A model generated the notes under the pieces. That model had not been told where the DNA came from. It saw only the letters and a list, made by a program, of their open reading frames with translations, and did not search any database. From JAAFIW01 sp031414805 (GTDB lineage: Bacteria > Pseudomonadota > Gammaproteobacteria > Burkholderiales > Burkholderiaceae_C): DNA of 64,000 bases. Position numbers and translations under genes: made by a program. This document shows positions 26,789-35,372 of the stretch, one piece after another; within the stretch, counting starts at the first letter, position 1, and each line of letters starts with the position of its first letter. The stretch lies in the NCBI GenBank assembly GCA_031414805.1, contig JANOQJ010000084.1, positions 4,744-68,743 of the forward strand. Reading direction: 5' to 3'.

Positions 26789-28799
26789 TGGCTTGATGAG
26801 CACTGGCGGTTTTTAGCGCTGCCAAAGCGTCCTCCCACTGCGCCTGCGTCGTCAGGCGCTGCATGGGCGGCAGGCTGTCCATCAAGCGACGGCCATAGCT
26901 CATGCCCACCAGGCGCGTGTCGCACACCACCAGAATGCCCCGGTCGGTCTCGGTGCGAATCAATCGGCCGGCCCCCTGCTTCAGAGCCACGGCGGCCTCG
27001 GGCAGCGAGTAATCACTGAACGAATTGCGCCCTTGTGCCTCCAGACGCTGGGAACGGGCCTCCACCAGCGGGTCGTTGGGCGGTGGGAACGGCAGCTTGT
27101 CAATCACCACCACCTGCAAAGCATCACCCGGCACATCAAACCCCTCCCAGAACGAGGCAGACGCGACCAGCACGCAACCCGGCGCGCCATCCTGGTTGCC
27201 GCGTTGGAACAGCTCCATCAAGCGTCTTTTGGGCAGTTCGCCCTGGATTAATATACTCAAGCCGCTATCATTTTTGAAGCGTTCTTGCAAAGCCTGGCCC
27301 ACAGCACGCAGCGCCTTCAAGGTGGTGGTCAGCACCAAAGTGCGCCCGCCGATGCTGGCCGCCGCATCGCCTGCGATCTGCGCCACTTGCGCGCTGTGAT
27401 TCGGGTCGTTGGGGCGCACCAGGTGGCGCGGCACATAGAGCGCTGCCTGGCGCGCGTAGTCAAACGGGCTGCTCACTTGCAGCACCTGTGCAGCTTGCAA
27501 ACCGCAAGGCTCGGTAAACCAGGTCAACTTGGGTTCGTCCCCCAAGGTGGCGGACGTGAACACAAAGCTGCGGGCGGGCACCGGCTCGGCGTCGTCTGCG
27601 GCAGGCGGTGGGGGTTTGAGCAAGCGGGTTTGCACCGCCTGGGCAATGTCTAGCGGTGACTGCACCAGACGCAGTTGCGCGCCCACATCAAGCCAGCGCA
27701 CGCAGCCCAGCTCGCAGGGCTGCAAGAACAACAGCGCCCGCTCGCCCAGGCCGCTGGCACGCTCGTGCAGGCGCACAAAGTCGGGTGCTATTTCACTCAC
27801 GGTATCCAGCGCAGCGGTAGCCAGCTTGCAAGCATCGGCCACGTCTTGCAAGGCCTGCTGCCAGGCCGCCGCGTCGATCTGATCGGGGGCGCCGTCCACC
27901 CAACGCAAACGTGTCTGGCCCCAGGTTTTGCCCACCACCAACCTAAGCTCCCGTGCGCTGTGCTCCAGCGCACCCGCCACGCTGGACCAATCCACCAGGC
28001 CGCGCGCCAGCTGCAAACCGGCCGCCAGCAGGTCGCGCGTCAGGTCGAGCAGCTGAGCGGTGCCCAGTTGGTTGCCCAAAAACTGCACACCGGTTTCATT
28101 GAGCTGGTGTGCCTCGTCGAACACCACCGCGCGCACCGTGGGCAGCAGCTCGGCCATGCCTGACTCGCGCACGGCCAGATCGGCAAAAAACAGGTGGTGG
28201 TTGACCACCACGATGTCGGCCCCCAGCGCTTCCCGCCGCGCCAGGTTCACGTGGCAATTGCGGAATTTGGGGCATGGCGAGCCCAGGCAGTTCTCGCGGG
28301 TGGACGTCACCAGCGGAATGATGGGCGAGCGCTCGTCCAGCCCGGGCACCTCGGCCAGATCACCACTGCGCGTGGCTTGCGCCCACTGCTCCACCTTGGC
28401 CAGCGCACGGCGGTCTGCGGCAGAAACCTCATGCCGGGCCAACTCCAGCCGGTGCAGGCACAGGTAGCTGCCGCGGCCCTTGAGCAGGGCCAGCCGCACC
28501 GGCAAACCCAGCGCTTTGACCAGACGCGGCAAGTCGCGGCCAAACAACTGGTCTTGCAAGGTTTTAGTGGCGGTGGACAGCAGCACGCGCTGGCCGCTGA
28601 GCAGCGCGGGCACCAGGTAGGCAAAGGTTTTTCCCACACCAGTACCCGCTTCCACTACCAGCACACCACCTGTTTGCAACACGCCTGCGACCGCCACCGC
28701 CATATCGGTCTGCCCCGCGCGCGGACTAAAGCCGTCCGTGGCACTGGCCAGCACGCCGTCTTGGGCAAAAACTTGCCGCACGGATTCAACCAAACTCAT
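26751..28799 (-). CDS. DinG/YoaA-family ATP-dependent DNA helicase
   Basis: 682 aa, an XPD-like superfamily 2 helicase. Walker A is EAGTGVGKTFAYLVP, the DEAH box is VFDEAHQ, and a four-cysteine iron-sulfur site is seen at YLCLHRLE, ENCLGSPCPKFRNC. Motif VI is GAGRLIRTETDRG. It unwinds DNA 5' to 3' in replication or repair. YoaA is a better fit than DinG by length. Codons near 27249-27275 (NDSGLSILIQGE) may be a degraded repeat A. The 3' end overlaps bamD convergently. Confidence 0.9.
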   Translation of the reverse strand: MSLVESVRQVFAQDGVLASATDGFSPRAGQTDMAVAVAGVLQTGGVLVVEAGTGVGKTFAYLVPALLSGQRVLLSTATKTLQDQLFGRDLPRLVKALGLPVRLALLKGRGSYLCLHRLELARHEVSAADRRALAKVEQWAQATRSGDLAEVPGLDERSPIIPLVTSTRENCLGSPCPKFRNCHVNLARREALGADIVVVNHHLFFADLAVRESGMAELLPTVRAVVFDEAHQLNETGVQFLGNQLGTAQLLDLTRDLLAAGLQLARGLVDWSSVAGALEHSARELRLVVGKTWGQTRLRWVDGAPDQIDAAAWQQALQDVADACKLATAALDTVSEIAPDFVRLHERASGLGERALLFLQPCELGCVRWLDVGAQLRLVQSPLDIAQAVQTRLLKPPPPAADDAEPVPARSFVFTSATLGDEPKLTWFTEPCGLQAAQVLQVSSPFDYARQAALYVPRHLVRPNDPNHSAQVAQIAGDAAASIGGRTLVLTTTLKALRAVGQALQERFKNDSGLSILIQGELPKRRLMELFQRGNQDGAPGCVLVASASFWEGFDVPGDALQVVVIDKLPFPPPNDPLVEARSQRLEAQGRNSFSDYSLPEAAVALKQGAGRLIRTETDRGILVVCDTRLVGMSYGRRLMDSLPPMQRLTTQAQWEDALAALKTASAHQAITTLSTTDPDWL
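27249..27275 (-). repeat. Possible degraded repeat A in the helicase gene
   Basis: The minus strand reads ATAGCGGCTTGAG, then TATATTA and CCAGGGC, which matches repeat A with a short deletion in the right half of the dyad. Confidence 0.4.
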
Positions 28800-28809
28800 G
28801 ACGAGCCTC

Positions 28810-29013
28810 TCATGCGGGTTCTCTGGGGTCCAGCTTCAGCTCTAGAGACGCGATCCGGTCGCGCAGCCGCAAGCGGCGTTTCTTCAGCCGTTGCAGCATC
28901 AGCTCGTCCAGGGGCAGCGCGTGACTGACGCGGTCAATCAGCGCGTTGAGATCGGCGTGCTCCATGCGCAACTCAATGAGCTGGCGCTGGGGCGAGTGAA
29001 GATTGGTTTCCAA
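28810..29013 (-). CDS. YdcH-type (DUF465) small coiled-coil protein
   Basis: 67 aa if a TTG at 29013 is the start (METNLHSPQ); an ATG at 28965 would leave 51 aa. The core LIELRMEHADLNALIDR, then LDELMLQRLKKRRLRLRDRI, is typical of the DUF465/YdcH family, a short helical hairpin of unknown role. The region upstream of 29013 in the same frame is not conserved-looking. It precedes the helicase gene by 10 bp and is probably in one operon with it. Confidence 0.7.
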   Translation of the reverse strand: METNLHSPQRQLIELRMEHADLNALIDRVSHALPLDELMLQRLKKRRLRLRDRIASLELKLDPREPA

Positions 29014-29117
29014 GGATGGGCAGTTCGTGATTGGCTTGCTAAGATGGCCGCAACGGAGAATTATCGAGCGCAGGCGGCGCACGCTTATGGGCACCGCTTG
29101 ACTCGACACTGCTGCTT

Positions 29118-29876
29118 ATGGCCAAAGGTTATCGAATTTCAGCCTCTACCGGCATCCACAAAGGTGACCGCGAGTACCAGCAAGACCAGGTGGTCTTGCT
29201 CAACCACCCACGCGTACCAGGCTGCATGCTGGCCGTGGTGGCTGACGGAATGGGTGGCCGCAGCGGCGGACGCAAAGCATCCGACCAGGTGATGATGACA
29301 GCCCGTCAGTTGTTTGAGCGCTACGCACCCGAGGTGGATGACGGCCCGAGCATGCTCAAACAGATTGTGCAGGAGGCTCATATCGTCATCAAGCTGACGG
29401 CCATTTCCTCGGAACAGGAACCGCACAGCACGGTCGTGGCGTTTTTAATCAACCCCACGGGTGAGTGTCACTGGGTTCACGCTGGCGACTCGCGCATCTA
29501 CCACTACCACGGCAACAAACTGATCAAACGCACGCTGGATCATTCCTATGTGCAAACCCTGGTGGACAAAGGTGAGCTGACCGAGGAAGAGGCCAATGTG
29601 CACCCGCAGTCCAATATCTTGATGGGTTGTCTCGGCACCGAAGACGACCCACCGTTTGAAACGCATTCCATTTCGTTGATGCGACCCGGTGACATCTTGA
29701 TGGCGTGTAGCGACGGTGTGTGGCACTACTTCAGCCCCAACGAATTGGGATCGGTGCTGTCATCCCTGTCGCCGCGCGAATCCACCGAGTTTCTGATCGA
29801 GAAAGCCCGCACCCGAGCCCGTGGAGGCGGCGACAACCTGTCGCTGGTGGTGGTCAAGCTCGAGCCGCTGGCCTGA
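29118..29876 (+). CDS. PP2C-type serine/threonine phosphatase
   Basis: 252 aa. PP2C metal-binding motifs are present: an early acidic site in GDREYQQDQ, VVADGMGGRSGG, VHAGDSRIYHY, ACSDGVWHYF and GGGDNLSLVVV. It should be a cytoplasmic Mn/Mg-dependent phosphatase of the PrpC/Stp type. No Ser/Thr kinase is adjacent. It is divergently placed from the YdcH/helicase genes and followed by a repeat A copy. Confidence 0.93.
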   Translation: MAKGYRISASTGIHKGDREYQQDQVVLLNHPRVPGCMLAVVADGMGGRSGGRKASDQVMMTARQLFERYAPEVDDGPSMLKQIVQEAHIVIKLTAISSEQEPHSTVVAFLINPTGECHWVHAGDSRIYHYHGNKLIKRTLDHSYVQTLVDKGELTEEEANVHPQSNILMGCLGTEDDPPFETHSISLMRPGDILMACSDGVWHYFSPNELGSVLSSLSPRESTEFLIEKARTRARGGGDNLSLVVVKLEPLA

Positions 29877-29945
29877 ACGTTGCGCTACGTCTGGCGTTTT
29901 GACGCCCAAGAGCAATCTGCCGTATTTTAAGTGCTTTTAGTGCTC

Positions 29946-29976
29946 TAGCCCTTTTAAATACTGCTCAAGCAGCTAT
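29946..29976 (-). repeat. Repeat A copy (intergenic)
   Basis: Reverse-orientation copy with an intact core and TTTAAAAGGGCTA tail, between the PP2C gene and the convergent coiled-coil protein gene. Confidence 0.88.
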
Positions 29977-29993
29977 TGAATAAATAGCAGAAC

Positions 29994-30629
29994 TCAGGGT
30001 GGAACCAGCAAGGCTTTGGGTGCTGACGCCGCGTCCTGCTGTGCTTTCAGCAGTTTTTTCTCATGCTCGGCCCTGCGCTCCTGTGCTTTGCGCAAGCGTT
30101 CTTCATATTGCTGGCGTTTGCCGGGAGCCTGGGTCGCTTGTTCAGCGCGCTGGGCTTGCTCCGATTGTTGGCGCGCCAGCCTGCTTTCGTGTTCGCGGCG
30201 CGCTGCAGCGCTGTCGACCGGCGCGCTGGCGGGCACCGCGGGTGGACGCACACGGGCTGCCGCATCGGTGGCCAATCGGTCTTGCGCCAGTTTGTCGTCA
30301 ATGCTCTGGATTTTTTGTGCTGATTTGCGCTTGCGTTCGGCGTCGTTCAGGGTGTTTTCCTGCCGCTGCAGGTCGGCTAGCGCTTCCCGGCGCGCAATGC
30401 GGGCTTGGCTCAAGCAGTCGTTCACGGCAAACAGGTTGTAGCAGGCTGTTTCTTTTCGGCTGTAGTCGGCCTGCACCTGCGCGCGCTGTTCCGCGATGCG
30501 CGAACGCTGGCTGGCGGTGGTTTGCTCTGGAGCGTCTGCGCCTTCAATCAAAGGGGCTGTTTGAGCCGTCGAATAAGCTGAAGAAGCTATTAAAAATATA
30601 GCAAGCACAATCCGTAAACAGTTCGTCAT
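29994..30629 (-). CDS. Exported charged coiled-coil protein of unknown function
   Basis: 211 aa. An N-terminal signal peptide (LRIVLAIFLIASSAYSTAQ) is followed by a long Arg/Glu/Gln/Ala-rich helical region with two cysteines (ETACYNLFAVNDCLSQ), a Pro/Ala linker and a second coiled coil ending Lys/Ala-rich. I do not recognise a named family; it looks like a periplasmic structural protein. The signal peptide contains a diverged repeat A (IASSAYSTAQTAP). Its ATG overlaps the zapE stop (ATGA), so the pair is coupled. Confidence 0.75.
   Translation of the reverse strand: MTNCLRIVLAIFLIASSAYSTAQTAPLIEGADAPEQTTASQRSRIAEQRAQVQADYSRKETACYNLFAVNDCLSQARIARREALADLQRQENTLNDAERKRKSAQKIQSIDDKLAQDRLATDAAARVRPPAVPASAPVDSAAARREHESRLARQQSEQAQRAEQATQAPGKRQQYEERLRKAQERRAEHEKKLLKAQQDAASAPKALLVPP
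30554..30602 (-). repeat. Diverged repeat A in a signal peptide
   Basis: The minus strand has the GCTAT/ATAGC outer arms and an ATAGCTTCTTCAGC core, read in the same frame as the rskA and prpE copies (IASSAYSTA). The central TGA of the consensus is TCA here. Confidence 0.55.
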
Positions 30630-31723
30630 GTCAATCCTGTGTCTACCGTGCGCCGCTCCAACGCCAAAAAACTGGCCGACTGCATTTCGTTCAGACGTGA
30701 CACGGTGCGCGGAAATTCATGGGCCAGCGGGCCTTCGGTGTACAGCTGCTCGGGCGGCACCGCAGCCGACAGAATCAGTTTGACACGTCGGTCATACAGC
30801 ACATCCACCAACCAGGTAAACCGCCGCGCTTCCGATGCCATGCGCAGCGGCATCTCGGGCACATCCGACAGCAGCACGGTGTGAAATTGGGTGGCAATTT
30901 CCAGGTAATCATTTTGCGAGCGGGGACCTCCGCACAGGGTTTTGAAGTCGAACCACACCAGTCCGCCGGCTTTGCGCCGCGCGCGAATCTGGCGCGCTTC
31001 AATGTGCAGCACAGGGTCCTCATCATGGGCTTCAGCCAGCTTTTCAAACGCCTGCGTCATGGCGGCGTCGGCCTCAGGCCCCAGCGGCATGTGATACAGC
31101 TGCAGCTGATCCATGGTGATGCGACGGTAATCCGTGCCGTTGTCCACGCTGATGACTTCCAGATTGGCATTCAGCAACGCAATCGCCGGCAAGATGCGGT
31201 CACGGTGCAGACCACCGGGATACAAATCGTCGGGCTTGAAGTTGGAGGTGGTCACAAAGCCCACGCCGTTGTCAAACAGCGCATCCAGCAGCCGGTGCAA
31301 GATCATCGCGTCGGTGATGTCGGACACGTGAAACTCGTCAAAGCACAGCAACCGAAACCGCTTGGCCATGCGCTTGCCCAGCTCGTCCAGGGGGTTCACC
31401 GTGCCTTGCAGGTCCGTCAATTCCCGGTGCACTTCGCGCATGAACTCGTGGAAATGCAGGCGGGTTTTGCGTTGAATCGGCACTGCGTTGTAAAAACAAT
31501 CCATCAAAAAGCTCTTACCCCGCCCTACCCCGCCATGCATGTAAACACCACGCGGAATCTCGGGCCGGTTGATCAGTTTTTTGATGAAGTTGGAGCGCTG
31601 CTCCTTGAACTCGGCCCACTCGGTGGCGCAACGTTCCAGCGCCTCGACGGCGCGTAACTGCGCAGGGTCGCTGGTGTAGCCGCGGGAGGCGAGTTCGTGT
31701 TGGTATTGGGTGTGGACGGACAT
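30626..31723 (-). CDS. zapE: Cell division ATPase ZapE (AFG1-like)
   Basis: 365 aa. Walker A is MHGGVGRGKSFLMD, Walker B is RLLCFDEFHVSDITDAM, and TTSNFKPDDLYPGGLHRDRILP is the AFG1/ZapE signature region. ZapE is an ATPase that destabilises the Z-ring under stress. It follows lpd with a repeat B copy between. Confidence 0.94.
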   Translation of the reverse strand: MSVHTQYQHELASRGYTSDPAQLRAVEALERCATEWAEFKEQRSNFIKKLINRPEIPRGVYMHGGVGRGKSFLMDCFYNAVPIQRKTRLHFHEFMREVHRELTDLQGTVNPLDELGKRMAKRFRLLCFDEFHVSDITDAMILHRLLDALFDNGVGFVTTSNFKPDDLYPGGLHRDRILPAIALLNANLEVISVDNGTDYRRITMDQLQLYHMPLGPEADAAMTQAFEKLAEAHDEDPVLHIEARQIRARRKAGGLVWFDFKTLCGGPRSQNDYLEIATQFHTVLLSDVPEMPLRMASEARRFTWLVDVLYDRRVKLILSAAVPPEQLYTEGPLAHEFPRTVSRLNEMQSASFLALERRTVDTGLT

Positions 31724-31735
31724 CCTGGGGATTTA

Positions 31736-31837
31736 TTGAACGCAGAGAACGCGAAAGATACGCAGAGAACGCAAAAGAAGCCAACTTGCAGCGGAGTGTT
31801 TCGGCGTCCTCTGCGAAATCTCTGCGTTCAAAAAATG
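31736..31837. repeat. Repeat B copy 2 (lpd-zapE gap)
   Basis: Left arm TTGAACGCAGAGAACGCGAA with a second ACGCAGAGAACGC, right arm GCGTCCTCTGCGAAATCTCT ending GCGTTCAAAA. It folds as a long imperfect hairpin. Confidence 0.9.
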
Positions 31838-31852
31838 CCCTTGCATCCAATC

Positions 31853-33280
31853 TCAAAAATTCAGTGTTCGCTTATCCACCGCCAGCGCCGCCTCTTTTGT
31901 GGCCTCACTCAGTGACGGATGCGCGTGACAAATGCGGGCGATGTCTTCGCTGCTGGCTTTGAATTCCATCGCCATCACGCATTCGGCGATCAACTCGCTA
32001 GCTTGTGGCCCGACGATGTGTACGCCCAGAATCTCGTCGGTGGTCGCATCCGCCAGCATCTTGACCATGCCGGTGGTGTCGCCTAGCGCACGCGCCCGTC
32101 CGTTGGCGAGGAACGGGAAAGTGCCTGATTTGTAGGCACGGCCCTCGGCTTTCAGCTGCTGCTCATTCTGACCCACCCAGGCAATTTCCGGGCTGGTGTA
32201 GATCACCCAGGGAATGGTGTTGAAGTTCACATGCCCATGCTGGCCCGCGATGCGCTCGGCCACGGCCACGCCCTCTTCTTCTGCCTTGTGCGCCAGCATG
32301 GGGCCACGCACCACGTCGCCCACCGCCCAGACGTTGGGCAGGTTGGTTTTGCAGTGCTCATCGACGACGACCATGCCGCGCTCGTCGAGCTTCAAACCGA
32401 CAGCTTCGGTATTCAGACCGATGGTGTTGGCGGTGCGGCCAATGGAAATGATGAGCTTGTCTACGTCAAGCGTTTGGGCTTCGCCTTTGGCATTTGCGTA
32501 GGCGATAGAAACACCTTTCTTGGTATTTTTGATTTCCCCAACTTTGACGCCCAGTTCAATCTTCAGGCCCTGTTTGTCGAATGCCTTTTTGGATTCTTTG
32601 GCAATTTGCTCGTCCACCGCGCCCAGGAATGTGGGCAGGCCTTCCAGAATCGTCACCTCGGCACCCAGGCGGCGCCACACAGACCCCATTTCCAGGCCAA
32701 TCACGCCAGCACCAATCACACCCAGCTTCTTGGGTACGGCGGGAATGCGCAAGGCACCGTCGTTGGACAGTATGTTGTCTTCGTCAAACGGCGTGCCTGA
32801 CAACGCCCGTGCATTGGAGCCGGTGGCAATCACGATATGTTTGCCGGTGATGATTTCTTCTGTAGTACCAGCGACTTGGATGTCGTAACCCCCGTCACTT
32901 GCTTTCACAAACGAACCGCGGCCATGAAAAAACGAGATTTTGTTTTTCTTGAATAAATACAAAATACCGTCGTTGTTCTGTTTGACCACCGTATCTTTGC
33001 GACCCAGCATCTTGACCATATCCAGCGCCAGGCCACTGACTTGAATCCCATGGTCTGCAAAGTGATGGCTCGCCTGCTCAAAGTGCTCCGAGCTTTGTAG
33101 CAAGGCTTTGGACGGAATACAGCCCACGTTGGTGCAGGTACCGCCGGGAGCCGGGCCGCCCTTGTCGTTTTTCCACTCGTCAATGCAAGCGGTGTTAAAG
33201 CCCAATTGAGCTGCGCGAATCGCAGCAATATAGCCGCCAGGGCCGCCGCCGATAACGATGACATCGAATTGTTTGGTCAT
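31853..33280 (-). CDS. lpdA: Dihydrolipoyl dehydrogenase (E3)
   Basis: 475 aa from ATG 33280 (MTKQFDVIVIGG). FAD-binding GGGPGGYIAAIRAA, the redox disulfide GGTCTNVGCIPSKALL, the NAD site GAGVIGLEMGSVW and the C-terminal HAHPSLSEAT (catalytic His) are all present. It reoxidises the lipoyl groups of the 2-oxoglutarate dehydrogenase complex. It belongs to the sucA-sucB run but is separated from sucB by two AT-richer genes. Confidence 0.97.
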   Translation of the reverse strand: MTKQFDVIVIGGGPGGYIAAIRAAQLGFNTACIDEWKNDKGGPAPGGTCTNVGCIPSKALLQSSEHFEQASHHFADHGIQVSGLALDMVKMLGRKDTVVKQNNDGILYLFKKNKISFFHGRGSFVKASDGGYDIQVAGTTEEIITGKHIVIATGSNARALSGTPFDEDNILSNDGALRIPAVPKKLGVIGAGVIGLEMGSVWRRLGAEVTILEGLPTFLGAVDEQIAKESKKAFDKQGLKIELGVKVGEIKNTKKGVSIAYANAKGEAQTLDVDKLIISIGRTANTIGLNTEAVGLKLDERGMVVVDEHCKTNLPNVWAVGDVVRGPMLAHKAEEEGVAVAERIAGQHGHVNFNTIPWVIYTSPEIAWVGQNEQQLKAEGRAYKSGTFPFLANGRARALGDTTGMVKMLADATTDEILGVHIVGPQASELIAECVMAMEFKASSEDIARICHAHPSLSEATKEAALAVDKRTLNF

Positions 33281-33304
33281 AAAATTCAAAAAGCAAATAA
33301 ATGG

Positions 33305-33751
33305 TTAAGCGGGCAAGTAATCTGATTGGATTTGCATTAAATCAAATGGACAAACTTCCGGGAAAATTGCTATGTCCAAGCCAGTCTCTATTGCGGCAAG
33401 TCGCCGTGCTCTCGAATAGGCTCTGCTAACAAAAGCTGTGTCTTGCAATTTCGGTTTGAGGCTTGGACTGTCCTCAAGAGTCTCTTCAATGCTTGCTCGG
33501 GCATTGGCAATCGAGAATTTCCAACTGTTGCTTCGAATAACGGGTTGGTGTTCCCATTTGAGTAAATGCATAAGCAACACTGATAAGTGACTTTCCAGCG
33601 CACGGCGCTCGCTTTTTCCCATGTCTTCCAGTTCCTCGATTAAATGCACAACATCTACCTCAGCAAATCGGCGCTGACGAAGTAAATCGGCGTTCGCGGT
33701 GGCCCACGCCACCGTGTCAGCTTCATAGAGTTGGGGGTGTAAGACAGTCAT
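33305..33751 (-). CDS. DUF29-family protein
   Basis: 148 aa from ATG 33751 (MTVLHPQLYEADTVAWA). The pattern YEADTVAWATANADLLRQRR...VDVVHLIEELEDMGKSERRALESHLSVLLMHLLKW matches the DUF29 family, common in cyanobacteria and accessory regions of proteobacteria; the function is unknown. Base composition is clearly more AT-rich than the flanking operon, which suggests acquisition. It starts 4 bp after the 94-aa gene and precedes lpd. Confidence 0.85.
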   Translation of the reverse strand: MTVLHPQLYEADTVAWATANADLLRQRRFAEVDVVHLIEELEDMGKSERRALESHLSVLLMHLLKWEHQPVIRSNSWKFSIANARASIEETLEDSPSLKPKLQDTAFVSRAYSRARRLAAIETGLDIAIFPEVCPFDLMQIQSDYLPA

Positions 33752-33755
33752 AGCA

Positions 33756-34040
33756 TTAATCTGTATCTTGTTTAGCCGCATTCAAGCCTAAAACCTCAGA
33801 GGAATGATCCAGTACGAGTCGTCCGTTTTCTAACTGGTAAAACGACGCAAGCTCTTCAAGCGCGATCGTGATTTGCATGTCGTCGTGGCGCAATTGGTAA
33901 TCTTTAAATTCGCCGTTTTCTTGCCGCACTCTGAAAAAGAAACTCGTCTGCCCATCTTCGATCGTTTTACAAAGTACGCCCGTAACGCCCTGTGCGTTGG
34001 TTTCCAAGGTCCGCTGCTTTGCATACGTGACGTACTTCAT
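33756..34040 (-). CDS. Unknown 94-aa protein paired with the DUF29 gene
   Basis: 94 aa, no signal peptide or membrane segment, mixed alpha/beta with many charged residues (RVRQENGEFKDYQLRHDDMQ). I do not recognise it. It begins 12 bp after sucB and is followed at 4 bp by the DUF29 gene, so it is transcribed with the odh operon. AT content is high like its partner. The two could be a small acquired unit; a toxin-antitoxin role is possible but nothing in the sequence shows it. Confidence 0.7.
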   Translation of the reverse strand: MKYVTYAKQRTLETNAQGVTGVLCKTIEDGQTSFFFRVRQENGEFKDYQLRHDDMQITIALEELASFYQLENGRLVLDHSSEVLGLNAAKQDTD

Positions 34041-34052
34041 GCGCGGTTAGTT

Positions 34053-35336
34053 TCAGATATCAAACAACAACCGCGCCGGATCTTCCAGCGCCTCTTTCAT
34101 CGCCACCAGCCCCAACACCGCCTCACGCCCATCCACGATGCGGTGGTCGTAACTCATCGCGAGGTAGTTGATCGGGCGAACGACCACCACCCCGTTTTCC
34201 ACCACCGCCCGGTCCTTCGTGGCATGCACGCCCAGAATGGCCGATTGCGGTGGGTTGATGATGGGGGTGGACAGCATGGAGCCGAAGACGCCGCCGTTGG
34301 AAATGGAAAAGGTGCCGCCGGTCATCTCTTCAATGCCCAGCTTGCCGTCGCGAGCCTTGGCACCGTATTCGGCAATCTTCTTTTCAATGTCGGCAAAGCT
34401 CATCTGGTCGGCGTTGCGCAGAATGGGCACTACCAGGCCGCGGGGGCTGCCCACCGCGATGCCGATATCGAAATAGCCGTGGTAGACGACGTCGTTGCCG
34501 TCGACGCTGGCGTTCAGCACAGGGTATTTCTTGAGCGCATGCACGGCTGCTTTGACGAAGAAGCTCATGAATCCGATCTTCACGCCGTGGTCTTTTTCAA
34601 ACTTTTCCTGGAAACGCTTGCGCATCTCGATCACCGGGGCCATGTTCACCTCGTTGAAGGTGGTCAGGATGGCGTTGGTCGACTGGCTTTGCAGCAGGCG
34701 TTCGGCAATGCGGGCGCGCAGGCGGCTCATGGGCACGCGCTGCTCGGGGCGCGGGCCTTGGTCGGGTGCGGCCGGACCTGCCACTTGAGGCAATAAAGTG
34801 GTTGCAGCCCTTGTAGATACTGCTGGAGCAGCTATCACTTTAGGAGTGGTTGAAACTGAAGCAGGTGCTGCAACAGCAGTCAATACATCACCCTTGGTCA
34901 CGCGGCCATCTTTGCCGGTGCCTGCCACCGAACCTGCGGCCAGGTTGTTGTCGGCCATCAGCTTGGCAGCCGCTGGCATGGCGACGTCAGACTTGCTGCC
35001 ACCCGAAGACGTGGTAACAGGGGCTGCGACCATCGTTGCCGCAGGGGCTGCGACCGCTGCCGCTACTGGTGCGGGAGCAGCGGCACCGGCCTTGCCTTCA
35101 CTGTCGATTTTCGCAATGACCTGATCTGACACGACCATGCCGCCATCCGCCACCACGATTTCGGCCAACACACCCGCGCTGGGCGCGGGCACTTCCAGCA
35201 CCACTTTGTCAGTCTCGATTTCGATCAGGATTTCGTCGATGGCGACGGAATCCCCGGCTTTTTTCTTCCAGGTGAGCATGGTGGCTTCAGCCACCGATTC
35301 GGACAGCTGCGGGACTTTGACTTCTACGATTGCCAT
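34053..35336 (-). CDS. sucB: Dihydrolipoyl succinyltransferase (E2 of 2-oxoglutarate dehydrogenase)
   Basis: 427 aa. The lipoyl domain has the lipoylated lysine in EIETDKVVLEV, then an Ala/Pro linker, an E3-binding domain (AAAKLMADNNLAAGSVAGTG), a second linker and a catalytic domain with the active-site HRIVDGREAV. The second linker includes a translated repeat A (VIAAPAVSTRAAT). Transcribed after sucA. Confidence 0.96.
   Translation of the reverse strand: MAIVEVKVPQLSESVAEATMLTWKKKAGDSVAIDEILIEIETDKVVLEVPAPSAGVLAEIVVADGGMVVSDQVIAKIDSEGKAGAAAPAPVAAAVAAPAATMVAAPVTTSSGGSKSDVAMPAAAKLMADNNLAAGSVAGTGKDGRVTKGDVLTAVAAPASVSTTPKVIAAPAVSTRAATTLLPQVAGPAAPDQGPRPEQRVPMSRLRARIAERLLQSQSTNAILTTFNEVNMAPVIEMRKRFQEKFEKDHGVKIGFMSFFVKAAVHALKKYPVLNASVDGNDVVYHGYFDIGIAVGSPRGLVVPILRNADQMSFADIEKKIAEYGAKARDGKLGIEEMTGGTFSISNGGVFGSMLSTPIINPPQSAILGVHATKDRAVVENGVVVVRPINYLAMSYDHRIVDGREAVLGLVAMKEALEDPARLLFDI
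34804..34835 (-). repeat. Repeat A copy inside the sucB linker
   Basis: Variant core CTGCTCCAGCAG in the reverse orientation with the ACAAGGGCTGC tail. It is translated as IAAPAVSTRAAT; the consensus TGA in this frame is CCA. Confidence 0.8.
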
Positions 35337-35372
35337 GTTGATTCTTCTTTCCGGGTGTTCGTGTGGATGCGG

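Noticed and set aside
33305..34040. Calling the DUF29/94-aa pair a toxin-antitoxin system
   Set aside because: Small size and tight spacing fit, but no toxin or antitoxin motif is visible; reported only as unknown genes.
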